DNA from: Oscillospiraceae bacterium
GTDB taxonomy: Bacteria > Bacillota > Clostridia > Oscillospirales > Oscillospiraceae
Assembly (NCBI GenBank): GCA_009787625.1
Contig: WQSX01000005.1
Coordinates: 1 to 64,000, forward strand
Length of the DNA stretch: 64,000 bases
Direction: 5' to 3'
Shown here: piece after piece, positions 1 through 6,744 of the stretch
Position numbering within the stretch: the stretch's first letter is position 1
Layout of the letters: each line of letters opens with the position of its first letter
Translations under genes and position numbers: made by a program
The notes under the pieces: model-generated
What the model was told of the DNA's origin: nothing
What the model saw: the letters and a program-made list of their open reading frames with translations, nothing else
Database searches by the model: none

Positions 1-21
1 GTACGGTAAGAACACTCCTAC

Positions 22-98
<77 letters not shown>

Positions 99-153
99 AT
101 ATGTGTGATGGTTTTTGCGAAACGTAAACCGACTTTCGTCGGTCTAGAAAGAT

Positions 154-183
154 ATGATACCACAGCGCATGTGGTTAAGTCAA
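154..183 (-). promoter_or_regulatory. sigma-A-type promoter of the initiator tRNA
   Basis: On the minus strand there is a TTGACT -35 box, an 18-nt spacer and a TATCAT -10 box, about 55 nt upstream of the mature tRNA 5' end. Between promoter and tRNA lies a 6-bp hairpin closed by a GAAA tetraloop (128-143), part of the precursor leader. Inferred from sequence match only. Confidence 0.6.
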
Positions 184-338
184 GAAAAAACTGCTTTTCT
201 TTTTCTTCGTTAACCGTTATACTGTATCTTCAGCATTAAAAAGATAAAAACATGCAAAACAATGCTAATTTATGTACTTAATTACCACTTTCATGGTCGT
301 TTTGTACAGAAATATTTTTGAAAGGTACGGTCATTACT

Positions 339-1055
339 ATGTCAACACCACATAATTCGGCTAAAAAAGGCGAAATCGCGAAAACAGTCCTGATGCCCGG
401 CGACCCACTTAGAGCTAAATTTATAGCGGAGACATACTTTGAAAACGTTACACAAATCAACAATATCCGAGGAATGATGGGTTACACAGGCACGTACAAA
501 GGCAAACCAGTTACCGCAATGGGTAGTGGTATGGGAATACCCTCTATCGGCATATATTCATTTGAGCTGTATACAACCTATGAAGTCGAAAATATCATCA
601 GAGTCGGTTCATCGGGCGGTTACAGTGAGACTTTAGATCTGCACGATATCGTGCTCGCAGAAGATGCATTCAGCGAATCTAGCTATGCTCGCTATCAGAG
701 CGGGTTTGAGGGCGATGTAATTGCGGCATCTGAGATACTCACAAACAAACTGAAAGAGAGTGCGAGTAAGCTCGGAACAAAAATTGTGACGGGACGAATT
801 CATTCATCAGATGTGTTTTACCGTGCAATCAAGGAACAACCGGAATATTGGAAGAAAATACGGGATGAAAAAAACTGTCTGTCGGTTGAAATGGAGTCGT
901 TTGGGCTTTTCCATAATGCGAATCAGCTTGGTAAAAATGCCGCCTGCATTCTCACGATTTCAGATGTGCTTTTTGACCTTGACCACATGGTAGCCGCGGA
1001 AGATCGGGAGAGGACATTCACCACCATGATGGAAATTGCCCTCGGCACGCTGTAA
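339..1055 (+). CDS. deoD: Purine nucleoside phosphorylase, DeoD type
   Basis: Reversible phosphorolysis of purine (deoxy)nucleosides to base plus (deoxy)ribose-1-phosphate, in the cytosol, for purine salvage. The N-terminal phosphate-binding loop GDPLRAKFIA, the GSSGGY segment and the TISDVLF stretch with the catalytic Asp are all typical of the hexameric DeoD family, and about 238 residues is the usual length. The ORF track begins at a TTG (318), but the ATG at 339 gives the standard MSTPHN-like N-terminus and is preceded by AAAGG 13 nt upstream, a spacing shared with several other genes here. It is monocistronic, facing the Crp/Fnr gene tail to tail; no good terminator lies between them. 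Confidence 0.95.
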   Translation: MSTPHNSAKKGEIAKTVLMPGDPLRAKFIAETYFENVTQINNIRGMMGYTGTYKGKPVTAMGSGMGIPSIGIYSFELYTTYEVENIIRVGSSGGYSETLDLHDIVLAEDAFSESSYARYQSGFEGDVIAASEILTNKLKESASKLGTKIVTGRIHSSDVFYRAIKEQPEYWKKIRDEKNCLSVEMESFGLFHNANQLGKNAACILTISDVLFDLDHMVAAEDRERTFTTMMEIALGTL

Positions 1056-1077
1056 ATTTATCAGGGTAGCACTAAAT

Positions 1078-1761
1078 CTATAGTAGGCTTATTTTTCTGC
1101 CGTTTACTGTTATTAGCCCGTCGTTTTCCATTTTGCGTAGTTCACGCGAAAGTGCGCTGCGATTTGCCAGAAGATATTCGGCTAGGGTAGTTTTTGAAAA
1201 TGGCAGTTTGATTATTATCCCCTTTTGATTTTCTCTTGTGTTGCCACTGCCTTTTTTCAGAGTGTGTAGGTAGGCTAAAATCTTGTCTCGCAGGGTTTTC
1301 TCACGCAAAATGTTTATCCTGTCGAACATCTGAAAATATTTGTCGCCAATAACTTTTAGTAGGTTTTGCACGTATCTTCTGTGGGCGCTGCACTTTTGCG
1401 CACATGTTGCAAATGTTTTTTCATATTCAATAAATGCCACCGTCACATCTGTTGCGGCATAGATTGTGACGGGGCTTTTGTGTGTTCTTGTGCTTACAAG
1501 TATTTCTCCGAATACGCTCAGTGGGGTCAGGTTTGCCATTAGTGTTTGATTGCCATAGTGTTCTTCCGCATAGGCACGCGCTTTACCGCTCAGCATTATG
1601 CCTATACTCTGTACCGAGTCTCCCGCCCTTATGATTATTTCACTTTTTGCATATTTTCGGACTACGGGGTTTAGGCAACTTAGCAGAGCCGCTGCCTTGG
1701 TTTCGTCTATTTCGGCAAATAGGTCTGTGCTGGCTAGGGTTTTTAAGTGCATTGTATCCAT
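1078..1761 (-). CDS. Crp/Fnr-family transcriptional regulator
   Basis: An N-terminal cyclic-nucleotide-binding-type beta-barrel (about residues 15-130), the long dimerisation helix, and a C-terminal winged helix-turn-helix (LPFSKTTLAEYLLANRSALSRE, about 170-200) place it in the Crp/Fnr superfamily. There is no N-terminal FNR-type cysteine cluster, so it is not an oxygen-sensing FNR by that criterion; the effector is unknown. The start is uncertain: the track begins at a GTG (1779), but the only plausible Shine-Dalgarno, GGGAG, is 11 nt before the ATG at 1761. It is divergent from a lipoprotein gene, and the shared intergenic region holds a perfect 14-bp palindrome placed as a class II activator site, suggesting that gene is its target. 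Confidence 0.9.
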   Translation of the reverse strand: MDTMHLKTLASTDLFAEIDETKAAALLSCLNPVVRKYAKSEIIIRAGDSVQSIGIMLSGKARAYAEEHYGNQTLMANLTPLSVFGEILVSTRTHKSPVTIYAATDVTVAFIEYEKTFATCAQKCSAHRRYVQNLLKVIGDKYFQMFDRINILREKTLRDKILAYLHTLKKGSGNTRENQKGIIIKLPFSKTTLAEYLLANRSALSRELRKMENDGLITVNGRKISLL

Positions 1762-1795
1762 ATTTTGCATATCTCCCACACTATTTTAGATTTTC

Positions 1796-1837
1796 GTTGC
1801 CTTGGCAACAGTTTATTTTGTACTATTATAGTATAAT
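1796..1837 (+). promoter_or_regulatory. Putative Crp/Fnr operator plus -10 box for the lipoprotein gene
   Basis: GTTGCC-tt-GGCAAC (1796-1809) is a perfect palindrome. A consensus TATAAT -10 box is at 1832-1837, while the -35 position (CAGTTT) is poor. With transcription starting about 7 nt after the -10 box, the palindrome is centred near -41.5, the standard position for a class II Crp/Fnr-activated promoter. The start site is inferred, not measured. Confidence 0.6.
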
Positions 1838-1875
1838 AATTTTGAAATTACAAGAAAAAGGTATGGTTATTTGTT

Positions 1876-3036
1876 ATGAAAAAGTTAGTTGTTTTGGTAG
1901 TTTTATGCTTGTTTGCGGTGCTGTTTGTCGCCGCTTGCAACGGTGGTACGGAAGACGTTCCTCCGCCTGTGGATGAGGGAACTCTTGAGACTCCGACCCC
2001 GGAAGTTGTGGACGAAGATACTTCGACCGACGACTTTGAGGACGTGGTTGTTCCGGAAGAACCCATGGAAGATGTGTCGGTAAATGTCATTTTGGTTGAT
2101 GGTGCACCGGGGCTTGCAATGGCTTACATGATGTCGGATGAATTTGTGGGGATTGACGGTTTTGATATTTCTTATACTATGACAAATGATGTCGATGCGC
2201 TTGTTGCGTCACTATTAAATCAGGAGCCTGATTTTGCCATCGCGCCTATTAATATCGCCGCAATGATGCACACCAACGGGAGTGGATATCGCCTTGCGGC
2301 TATTACCACTTGGGGTCTCATGCATCTCGTTTCCGACCAAGATATTTCTTCTCTTGAGGAGTTGAAAGGTGAAACTGTAGTTGCTTTTGCCAGAGCGGGT
2401 ACCCCCGGTATAACTCTCAGGTCTGTGCTGGCGCAGAACGATATTCCGTTCATTGAGCCCGATACCACAGACTTTACACCTGACCCTGATTCGGTGGCAA
2501 TTATCTACTTGACTGCACCAAGCGATGTCAGAGATGCGGTTGCCACAGGCATGGAAATTGGCGGTACGCCTGTCAGCTTTGCTGTTTTGGCTGAGCCTGT
2601 TGCCACGGCAATCACCGGTTTTGCGGCTAATATGGGTCGAGAGGGGTTTACTGCAAGAATAAATCTGCAAGACGAGTGGGCGAGAAATAATGACGGTGAA
2701 ATTTATCCTCAGGTTGCGCTTATTTTCCATGAGAGATTACTGGACAGCGATACGGATTTTGTACAGGACTTTATCTCTGCGGTGGAGCAATCGACAAACT
2801 TTGTTATGACTAATCCTGTTGAAGCGGGGGATTTGCTTGTGGAACTCGGGTCTGTTGCGATTCCTAATGGTCAAGTTGTCGGGAATGCTGTCGGCGCGAG
2901 GAGAATACCCATGGACTTTACGCGTGCAACTGCGGCACGTTCCGCCGTTGAGGCGTTTTTACAAGTTTTGTTTGACGAGAATCCAAATTTGATTGGCGGT
3001 GCTATGCCGTCAGACGAGTTCTTTTTTGGGGGATAG
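1876..3036 (+). CDS. Substrate-binding lipoprotein, NMT1/TauA-like ABC family
   Basis: The protein begins with a short hydrophobic signal and a lipobox ending VAAC, then an acidic Pro/Glu/Asp linker to about residue 65, then a periplasmic-binding fold of about 310 residues. The pattern of a DVDALVASLLNQEPDFAIAP-like segment early in the domain resembles the NitT/TauT/NMT1 group of solute-binding proteins (nitrate, sulfonate, thiamine precursor, riboflavin relatives); the ligand cannot be read from sequence. No ATPase or permease gene is adjacent: it is followed by tRNA genes and preceded by a divergent Crp/Fnr regulator. It therefore either shares a transporter encoded elsewhere or acts as a sensor. 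The ATG at 1876 begins the signal peptide directly. Confidence 0.8.
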   Translation: MKKLVVLVVLCLFAVLFVAACNGGTEDVPPPVDEGTLETPTPEVVDEDTSTDDFEDVVVPEEPMEDVSVNVILVDGAPGLAMAYMMSDEFVGIDGFDISYTMTNDVDALVASLLNQEPDFAIAPINIAAMMHTNGSGYRLAAITTWGLMHLVSDQDISSLEELKGETVVAFARAGTPGITLRSVLAQNDIPFIEPDTTDFTPDPDSVAIIYLTAPSDVRDAVATGMEIGGTPVSFAVLAEPVATAITGFAANMGREGFTARINLQDEWARNNDGEIYPQVALIFHERLLDSDTDFVQDFISAVEQSTNFVMTNPVEAGDLLVELGSVAIPNGQVVGNAVGARRIPMDFTRATAARSAVEAFLQVLFDENPNLIGGAMPSDEFFFGG

Positions 3037-3080
3037 CTTTTAGTTTTTTCGGTTTTAGGGTTTGTTTTATAAGAAAAGTC

Positions 3081-3109
3081 TTGCATTACCTGCCAGACTG
3101 TGTTACAAT
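3081..3109 (+). promoter_or_regulatory. Promoter of the His-Gln-Lys tRNA cluster
   Basis: TTGCAT, a 17-nt spacer and TACAAT lie 31 nt upstream of the first tRNA. It fits a sigma-A promoter; assignment is by sequence match and position. Confidence 0.55.
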
Positions 3110-3139
3110 CTCTGAGCGCAATGTACAAAACCTGAAAAT

Positions 3140-3217
3140 GGTGGGTATAGCTCAGCTGGTTAGAGCACTGGATTGTGGTTCCAGGGGTCGTGGGTTCGAA
3201 TCCCATTATCCACCCCA
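3140..3217 (+). tRNA. tRNA-His (anticodon GTG)
   Basis: Cloverleaf with anticodon GTG, encoded CCA, and the extra 5' G(-1) opposite C73, which is the identity element of tRNA-His. It is the first gene of a three-tRNA cluster. Confidence 0.95.
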
Positions 3218-3222
3218 CACAA

Positions 3223-3297
3223 TGGGGTGTCGCCAAGCGGTAAGGCACCAGACTTTGACTCTGGCATTCGTAGGTTCAAATCCTGCCACCCCAGCCA
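3223..3297 (+). tRNA. tRNA-Gln (anticodon TTG)
   Basis: Cloverleaf starting with TGGGGTG paired to CACCCCA-type acceptor strand, anticodon TTG, encoded CCA. It lies 5 nt after tRNA-His and directly abuts tRNA-Lys, so the three are processed from one transcript. Confidence 0.95.
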
Positions 3298-3373
3298 GAC
3301 CTGTTAGCTCAGTCGGTAGAGCATCTGCCTTTTAAGCAGGTGGTCCCGCGTTCGAGTCGCGGACAGGTCACCA
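3298..3373 (+). tRNA. tRNA-Lys (anticodon TTT)
   Basis: Cloverleaf with anticodon TTT and encoded CCA, starting at the base right after the CCA of tRNA-Gln. It is followed at once by a terminator hairpin. Confidence 0.95.
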
Positions 3374-3407
3374 AAGCCCTCAAGTCTAAGCGGATTTGAG
3401 GGCTTTT
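3374..3407 (+). terminator. Rho-independent terminator of the tRNA cluster
   Basis: AAGCCCTCAA and TTTGAGGGCTTTT form a strong GC-rich stem ending in a T run, immediately after tRNA-Lys. Confidence 0.85.
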
Positions 3408-3459
3408 CACCATTGTATACGTCTCATACACCAAAAAAGAGGGTCAGGTTTTAAATAAT

Positions 3460-3499
3460 ACTTGCTTATTATATAAACTTTTGATATATTTAAGCAAGT
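3460..3499. promoter_or_regulatory. Inverted repeat upstream of the response regulator-GGDEF gene
   Basis: ACTTGCTTA (3460-3468) and TAAGCAAGT (3491-3499) form a perfect 9-bp inverted repeat around a 22-nt AT-rich spacer with TATATAA- and TATATT-like boxes. It ends 22 nt before the chosen start codon, so it could be an operator over a promoter or a leader hairpin. Function is not known. Confidence 0.4.
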
Positions 3500-3521
3500 T
3501 TCAAAAGTGAGGGAATATAGC

Positions 3522-4430
3522 ATGGAGCAAGAAAAAAACAGCATCCTGATTATAGAAGATCAGGCTCTGAGTATACGTGTGCTCAGTGATATCCTGCAAT
3601 CTGATTACGCTATTTATATAGAAAAGAAAAGTACAAAGGCATTTACGACAGCAAAAACACTTTTGCCGGATTTGATATTGCTTGATATCATGATGCCTGA
3701 AAAAAGCGGATTTGAGGTTATAGCAGAACTAAAAAACGACGATGTCACCAAAGATATACCGGTTATCTTCGTAACAGGGCTTTCAAATCCGGAAAATGAG
3801 ACGAGAGGTCTTTCAGAAGGTGCAGCAGATTATATAAATAAGCCATATACTCCTGCAATTGTAAAAATGCGTGTACAGCATCAAATGATGCTTGTAAACC
3901 TCATACGAAAGCTTCAAATGTTAAGCTCAACCGATGAGCTGACAGGTCTTAGAAATCGCAGAGACTTTATGTCGACCCTTCAACGCGAGTGGGGGCGAGC
4001 TAAGCGTGATAAAAGTTCGCTTGGCGTTTTGATGATTGACATTGATTATTTTAAAGACCTAAATGACACTTATGGCCATATTAACGGGGATGTTGCGCTT
4101 GTTCAAGTCGCCCAAGTGATAAGGTCGCAGGCTAAACGGCCAGCTGATATGGTTGCACGGTGGGGCGGAGAAGAGTTTGCGGTGATTTTACCGAGCACAC
4201 ATAAAGAAGGTGTTGGCATTGTTGCGGAGGTAATACGCAAGGCAATCGAAAATCATAAACTCTTAATCGGTGGACAAAGCCCGATAAGCATAACGGTTAG
4301 TATTGGCACAAACTGTATCACACCTAATCGAGACGAAGCTTACACGGCAGAAGATTTGATTTCTGATGCAGACAAAGCTCTCTACAAGGCTAAGCAAGAT
4401 GGGAGAAATAGGGTATGCGCTCATCAGTAG
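3522..4430 (+). CDS. Response regulator-diguanylate cyclase (REC-GGDEF)
   Basis: Residues about 8-125 form a receiver domain with the acidic pocket (IIED), the phospho-acceptor Asp in LLDIMMP and the conserved Lys in NKP. Residues about 140-300 form a GGDEF domain with signature GGEEF and, nine residues before it, an RPAD inhibitory (I) site. It is therefore predicted to make cyclic di-GMP when phosphorylated, with product feedback. The ATG at 3522 is preferred over the GTG at 3507 because GAGGG lies 8 nt upstream. A free HPt protein follows 48 nt downstream, which is a plausible phosphodonor. A paralogue of the same architecture is at 15286-16212. Confidence 0.93.
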   Translation: MEQEKNSILIIEDQALSIRVLSDILQSDYAIYIEKKSTKAFTTAKTLLPDLILLDIMMPEKSGFEVIAELKNDDVTKDIPVIFVTGLSNPENETRGLSEGAADYINKPYTPAIVKMRVQHQMMLVNLIRKLQMLSSTDELTGLRNRRDFMSTLQREWGRAKRDKSSLGVLMIDIDYFKDLNDTYGHINGDVALVQVAQVIRSQAKRPADMVARWGGEEFAVILPSTHKEGVGIVAEVIRKAIENHKLLIGGQSPISITVSIGTNCITPNRDEAYTAEDLISDADKALYKAKQDGRNRVCAHQ

Positions 4431-4478
4431 AGCAAGTGTGCTAAACTTGAAATAGTGGCGGTGATGAGGAGAGGTAAA

Positions 4479-5036
4479 TTGACAAATAATAGTGATGGCA
4501 TATTTGAGAATGTTGACGACCTTGAATTTGACGAACAACTCAAGCGTGAGCTGCGATACGAGTTTGTAAAGGTACACAACAACTATTATGAGCAGATATG
4601 TGAAAATCTGGATAAGAGAGATTTTGAGACGGCTCAGCGGCTTACACACACGATAAAAAGCTCAGCCGGGCTTATTCATGAACTCGTTCTCGCAAAACTT
4701 TCTGAGGATTTAGAGTCTCAGATTATTGAGGGTAACTCCCCGAATAAAGACACACTTATTGCCTTTAAAAACGAATTTGATAGAGTTATAACTGAAATCG
4801 GCGTAAAAGAACGGGTTTTGCTAACCGCCTGTGAGCTTCTTGGGAAAGACGAATCTCTTGAGCTCTTAGATATAGTAGAGCCCCTGATAATACGTCAGAG
4901 CGGCGAATCTTTAAAAATGCTTGATAGACTTCGTAAAATTCCGGGATCGGAAGAGCTTTGTGAAAATCTTGACGCATACGACTTCGACAACGCTATCTCG
5001 GAGCTTATGAGATTGCGAGAAATCCTGTCACTGTAG
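4479..5036 (+). CDS. Stand-alone HPt phosphotransfer protein with C-terminal module
   Basis: The N-terminal half is an HPt four-helix domain with the phosphorylatable His in RLTHTIKSSAGLI (H-x-x-K-x-x-A). The C-terminal ~60 residues (ESLELLDIVEPLI ... LMRLREIL) match the ends of the two hybrid kinases in this window, each also placed after an HPt, so it looks like a detached tail of such a kinase. It probably relays phosphate between a hybrid kinase and the response regulator-GGDEF encoded just upstream. The TTG at 4479 is chosen as start because AGGAG lies 7 nt before it; the track's GTG at 4455 has no ribosome binding site. Confidence 0.8.
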   Translation: MTNNSDGIFENVDDLEFDEQLKRELRYEFVKVHNNYYEQICENLDKRDFETAQRLTHTIKSSAGLIHELVLAKLSEDLESQIIEGNSPNKDTLIAFKNEFDRVITEIGVKERVLLTACELLGKDESLELLDIVEPLIIRQSGESLKMLDRLRKIPGSEELCENLDAYDFDNAISELMRLREILSL

Positions 5037-5149
5037 GCGTTATGGCGGTGTGGCAGTTCCATTGTTTGGGTTCACACTTTTGATGATGTTATGGTGTTGG
5101 AAGCTGCAGTATGGATGGTACTGCGATGTTAAGGTAAGTTTTGTTCAAA

Positions 5150-5178
5150 AAAAATCAGCCATGTTACGGCTGATTTTT
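5150..5178 (+). terminator. Rho-independent terminator after the REC-GGDEF/HPt operon
   Basis: AAATCAGCC and GGCTGATTT flank a 6-7-nt loop (atgtta region) with A and T runs on both sides, so it can work in both directions. It lies about 115 nt after the HPt stop codon. Confidence 0.75.
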
Positions 5179-5218
5179 AGTTTGAGAACACTTGACATGT
5201 TCATTTACTTTTATATTG

Positions 5219-5287
5219 TTAGTGACCGGCGACCAGCGTACGCGAGCTAGACTCCCGTCAGTCGGACGGATGACCGCCAATCACTAA
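5219..5287. other. Structured intergenic element (possible multi-helix RNA)
   Basis: An outer helix pairs TTAGTGA (5219-5225) with TCACTAA (5281-5287), then after a 2x2 mismatch GGCG (5228-5231) pairs with CGCC (5275-5278). Inside are the self-complementary GCGTACGC and the hairpin CCGTC-agtcg-GACGG (5255-5269). The element lies between the HPt operon terminator and the 3' end of the convergent transglycosylase gene. It is too long for a simple terminator and lacks a T run; its nature is unknown. Confidence 0.35.
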
Positions 5288-5296
5288 AACAACTAA

Positions 5297-6370
5297 TTAA
5301 TTGTTTCCTTCCTCTTCAGCATAATAATCTGAAGGCGGTGATGCAGGTGCTTCTTCGGGGCTGTATTCCGGTGGTTCGGTGGGTGGCTCACTCGGCTGAT
5401 AATCTGCCGGTGGTTCTGCAGGTGGCTCGGTAGGCGTTTCAACAGGGTACTCCGGGGTATAATCGCTACCCGGACCATTAGGTTTATCACCTACACCATT
5501 GTCACCGCCACCTATTGTGTTATCACCCGTATTATTTCCCGGATTTTGACCTTCGGAGCCATTGTTGTTATTTCCTGCCGCTGCTTTTTCCGCTAAGAGT
5601 CTTTGCAGAAGCATCTGTATCCAAGCTTCATCAAAGTGGAAAATTTTACCGGGTGGCGGACCGCTTGGAGAGGCGGTGCTTGGTGAGCTTCCCGGACCAA
5701 CTGCACCAATTGGGGGCCCGAAGTTATTTGCACCAACTACCGTGCCGTTTCCGAATGTCGGTCCTCCAACAGCTGCATTGCCGCGAGTTCCATCAAATGA
5801 AATTGCGAGCTGAGAGGGGTCTACGCTACTATCGGCAAGGTGACTGAGAACTTTTTGCACATAGTTCTGTGTTTCCCTAATCGGCGGAACACCTCCGTGG
5901 CGCTGAACTGTTGGCCAGCCTGCATTGTATGCTGCAAGTGCAAGTGTAATATCACCATCAAATCTGTCTAATTGTTCTCTTAGGTACCGCGCACCGCCGA
6001 AGATGTTTTGCCTTACATCAAATGGGTCATCAACACCTAAATGTTTTGCAGTACCCGGCATGAGTTGCATTATACCCATAGCTCCGACACGAGAAACTGC
6101 ATCAGGCCGGAAGTTTGATTCTACTTTTGCAACAGCCTTTAGCAAATCCGGAGACAGGTTATACCGTCTACCTGCTTCTTCGAAAATCGCATCAAGTTCG
6201 GCGTTTCCGCTTGTGATCGTGTTTGTTCTTATTGAACCGCCATGACTGACGTGATTAGCATTATTAAGCAATTGGTTAAACTGCGCTCCGGATGTTTGCA
6301 TAATTGGCTGGGTTGCGAGGGTTGGTTGAACAGTTTGTGCGGGTTCCGGTAAAATTACTCCAAGTGTCAT
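5297..6370 (-). CDS. Lytic transglycosylase (SLT domain) with Pro-rich acidic tail
   Basis: Residues about 60-170 are a soluble-lytic-transglycosylase domain: the catalytic Glu sits in VAKVESNF, followed by GAMGIMQLMPGTAKHLGV and the LALAAYNAG motif, so it should cleave peptidoglycan between MurNAc and GlcNAc. The N-terminus has no recognisable signal peptide or membrane segment, which is odd for a cell-wall enzyme; a comparable layout occurs in transglycosylases delivered by flagellar or other dedicated export machines, but no such genes are nearby. The last ~150 residues are Gly/Asn-rich and then a Pro/Glu/Thr low-complexity tail (repeats of EPPTEPP type). GAAAGG lies 14 nt before the ATG. 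Confidence 0.85.
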   Translation of the reverse strand: MTLGVILPEPAQTVQPTLATQPIMQTSGAQFNQLLNNANHVSHGGSIRTNTITSGNAELDAIFEEAGRRYNLSPDLLKAVAKVESNFRPDAVSRVGAMGIMQLMPGTAKHLGVDDPFDVRQNIFGGARYLREQLDRFDGDITLALAAYNAGWPTVQRHGGVPPIRETQNYVQKVLSHLADSSVDPSQLAISFDGTRGNAAVGGPTFGNGTVVGANNFGPPIGAVGPGSSPSTASPSGPPPGKIFHFDEAWIQMLLQRLLAEKAAAGNNNNGSEGQNPGNNTGDNTIGGGDNGVGDKPNGPGSDYTPEYPVETPTEPPAEPPADYQPSEPPTEPPEYSPEEAPASPPSDYYAEEEGNN

Positions 6371-6744
6371 GTTAAATATCCATCCCTTTCGAGTATCTTA
6401 TCACACATCGGTTAATTATCTTCTACTTTTGGAACTACAGTTCACAGTTACTAAAGTCGAGATTATTACCCCGGTCTATTTTCCTGAGAACAAAGTTCCC
6501 ATTACAATATATAGTATCGACATATAAAATAGGAACTTTAGTAAAAACATGGCATTTAGTGTAGATTTCTCTATAATTTACGAAACATTCATAACTTTGG
6601 GTATTTTTTAATCCAAAGTTATGAATCAATATGTTGTATAATAACGAAATGCATGATTTTGTAGAATTAGCTATTGCCCCGCTCTATATAAATGTGATAC
6701 AATTTTGCCACCTGATGCTGATCTATTTCTGAGCGGGGTGCTAT
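6371..6744. other. 374-bp AT-rich gene-free gap with a 14-bp inverted repeat
   Basis: No convincing gene is present; a 64-codon minus-strand ORF here has no ribosome binding site. The notable content is a perfect inverted repeat, ATTCATAACTTTGG (6587-6600) and CCAAAGTTATGAAT (6613-6626), around a 12-nt T/A-rich loop, plus a shorter AAAGTTCC/GGAACTTT pair (6492-6499, 6532-6539). The repeat is 119 bp before the DMT transporter gene, so it could be an operator or a hairpin terminator. Confidence 0.45.

Noticed and set aside
1876-3036. Thiamine- or riboflavin-precursor uptake operon
   Set aside because: Only the binding protein is present; without permease, ATPase or a riboswitch the ligand cannot be named.
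5293-5490. Minus-strand ORF of 65 codons in the transglycosylase tail
   Set aside because: Lies in another frame of the low-complexity coding region; shadow ORF.
6435-6629. 64-codon minus-strand ORF
   Set aside because: No ribosome binding site, no recognisable protein features, and it runs through the 14-bp inverted repeat.
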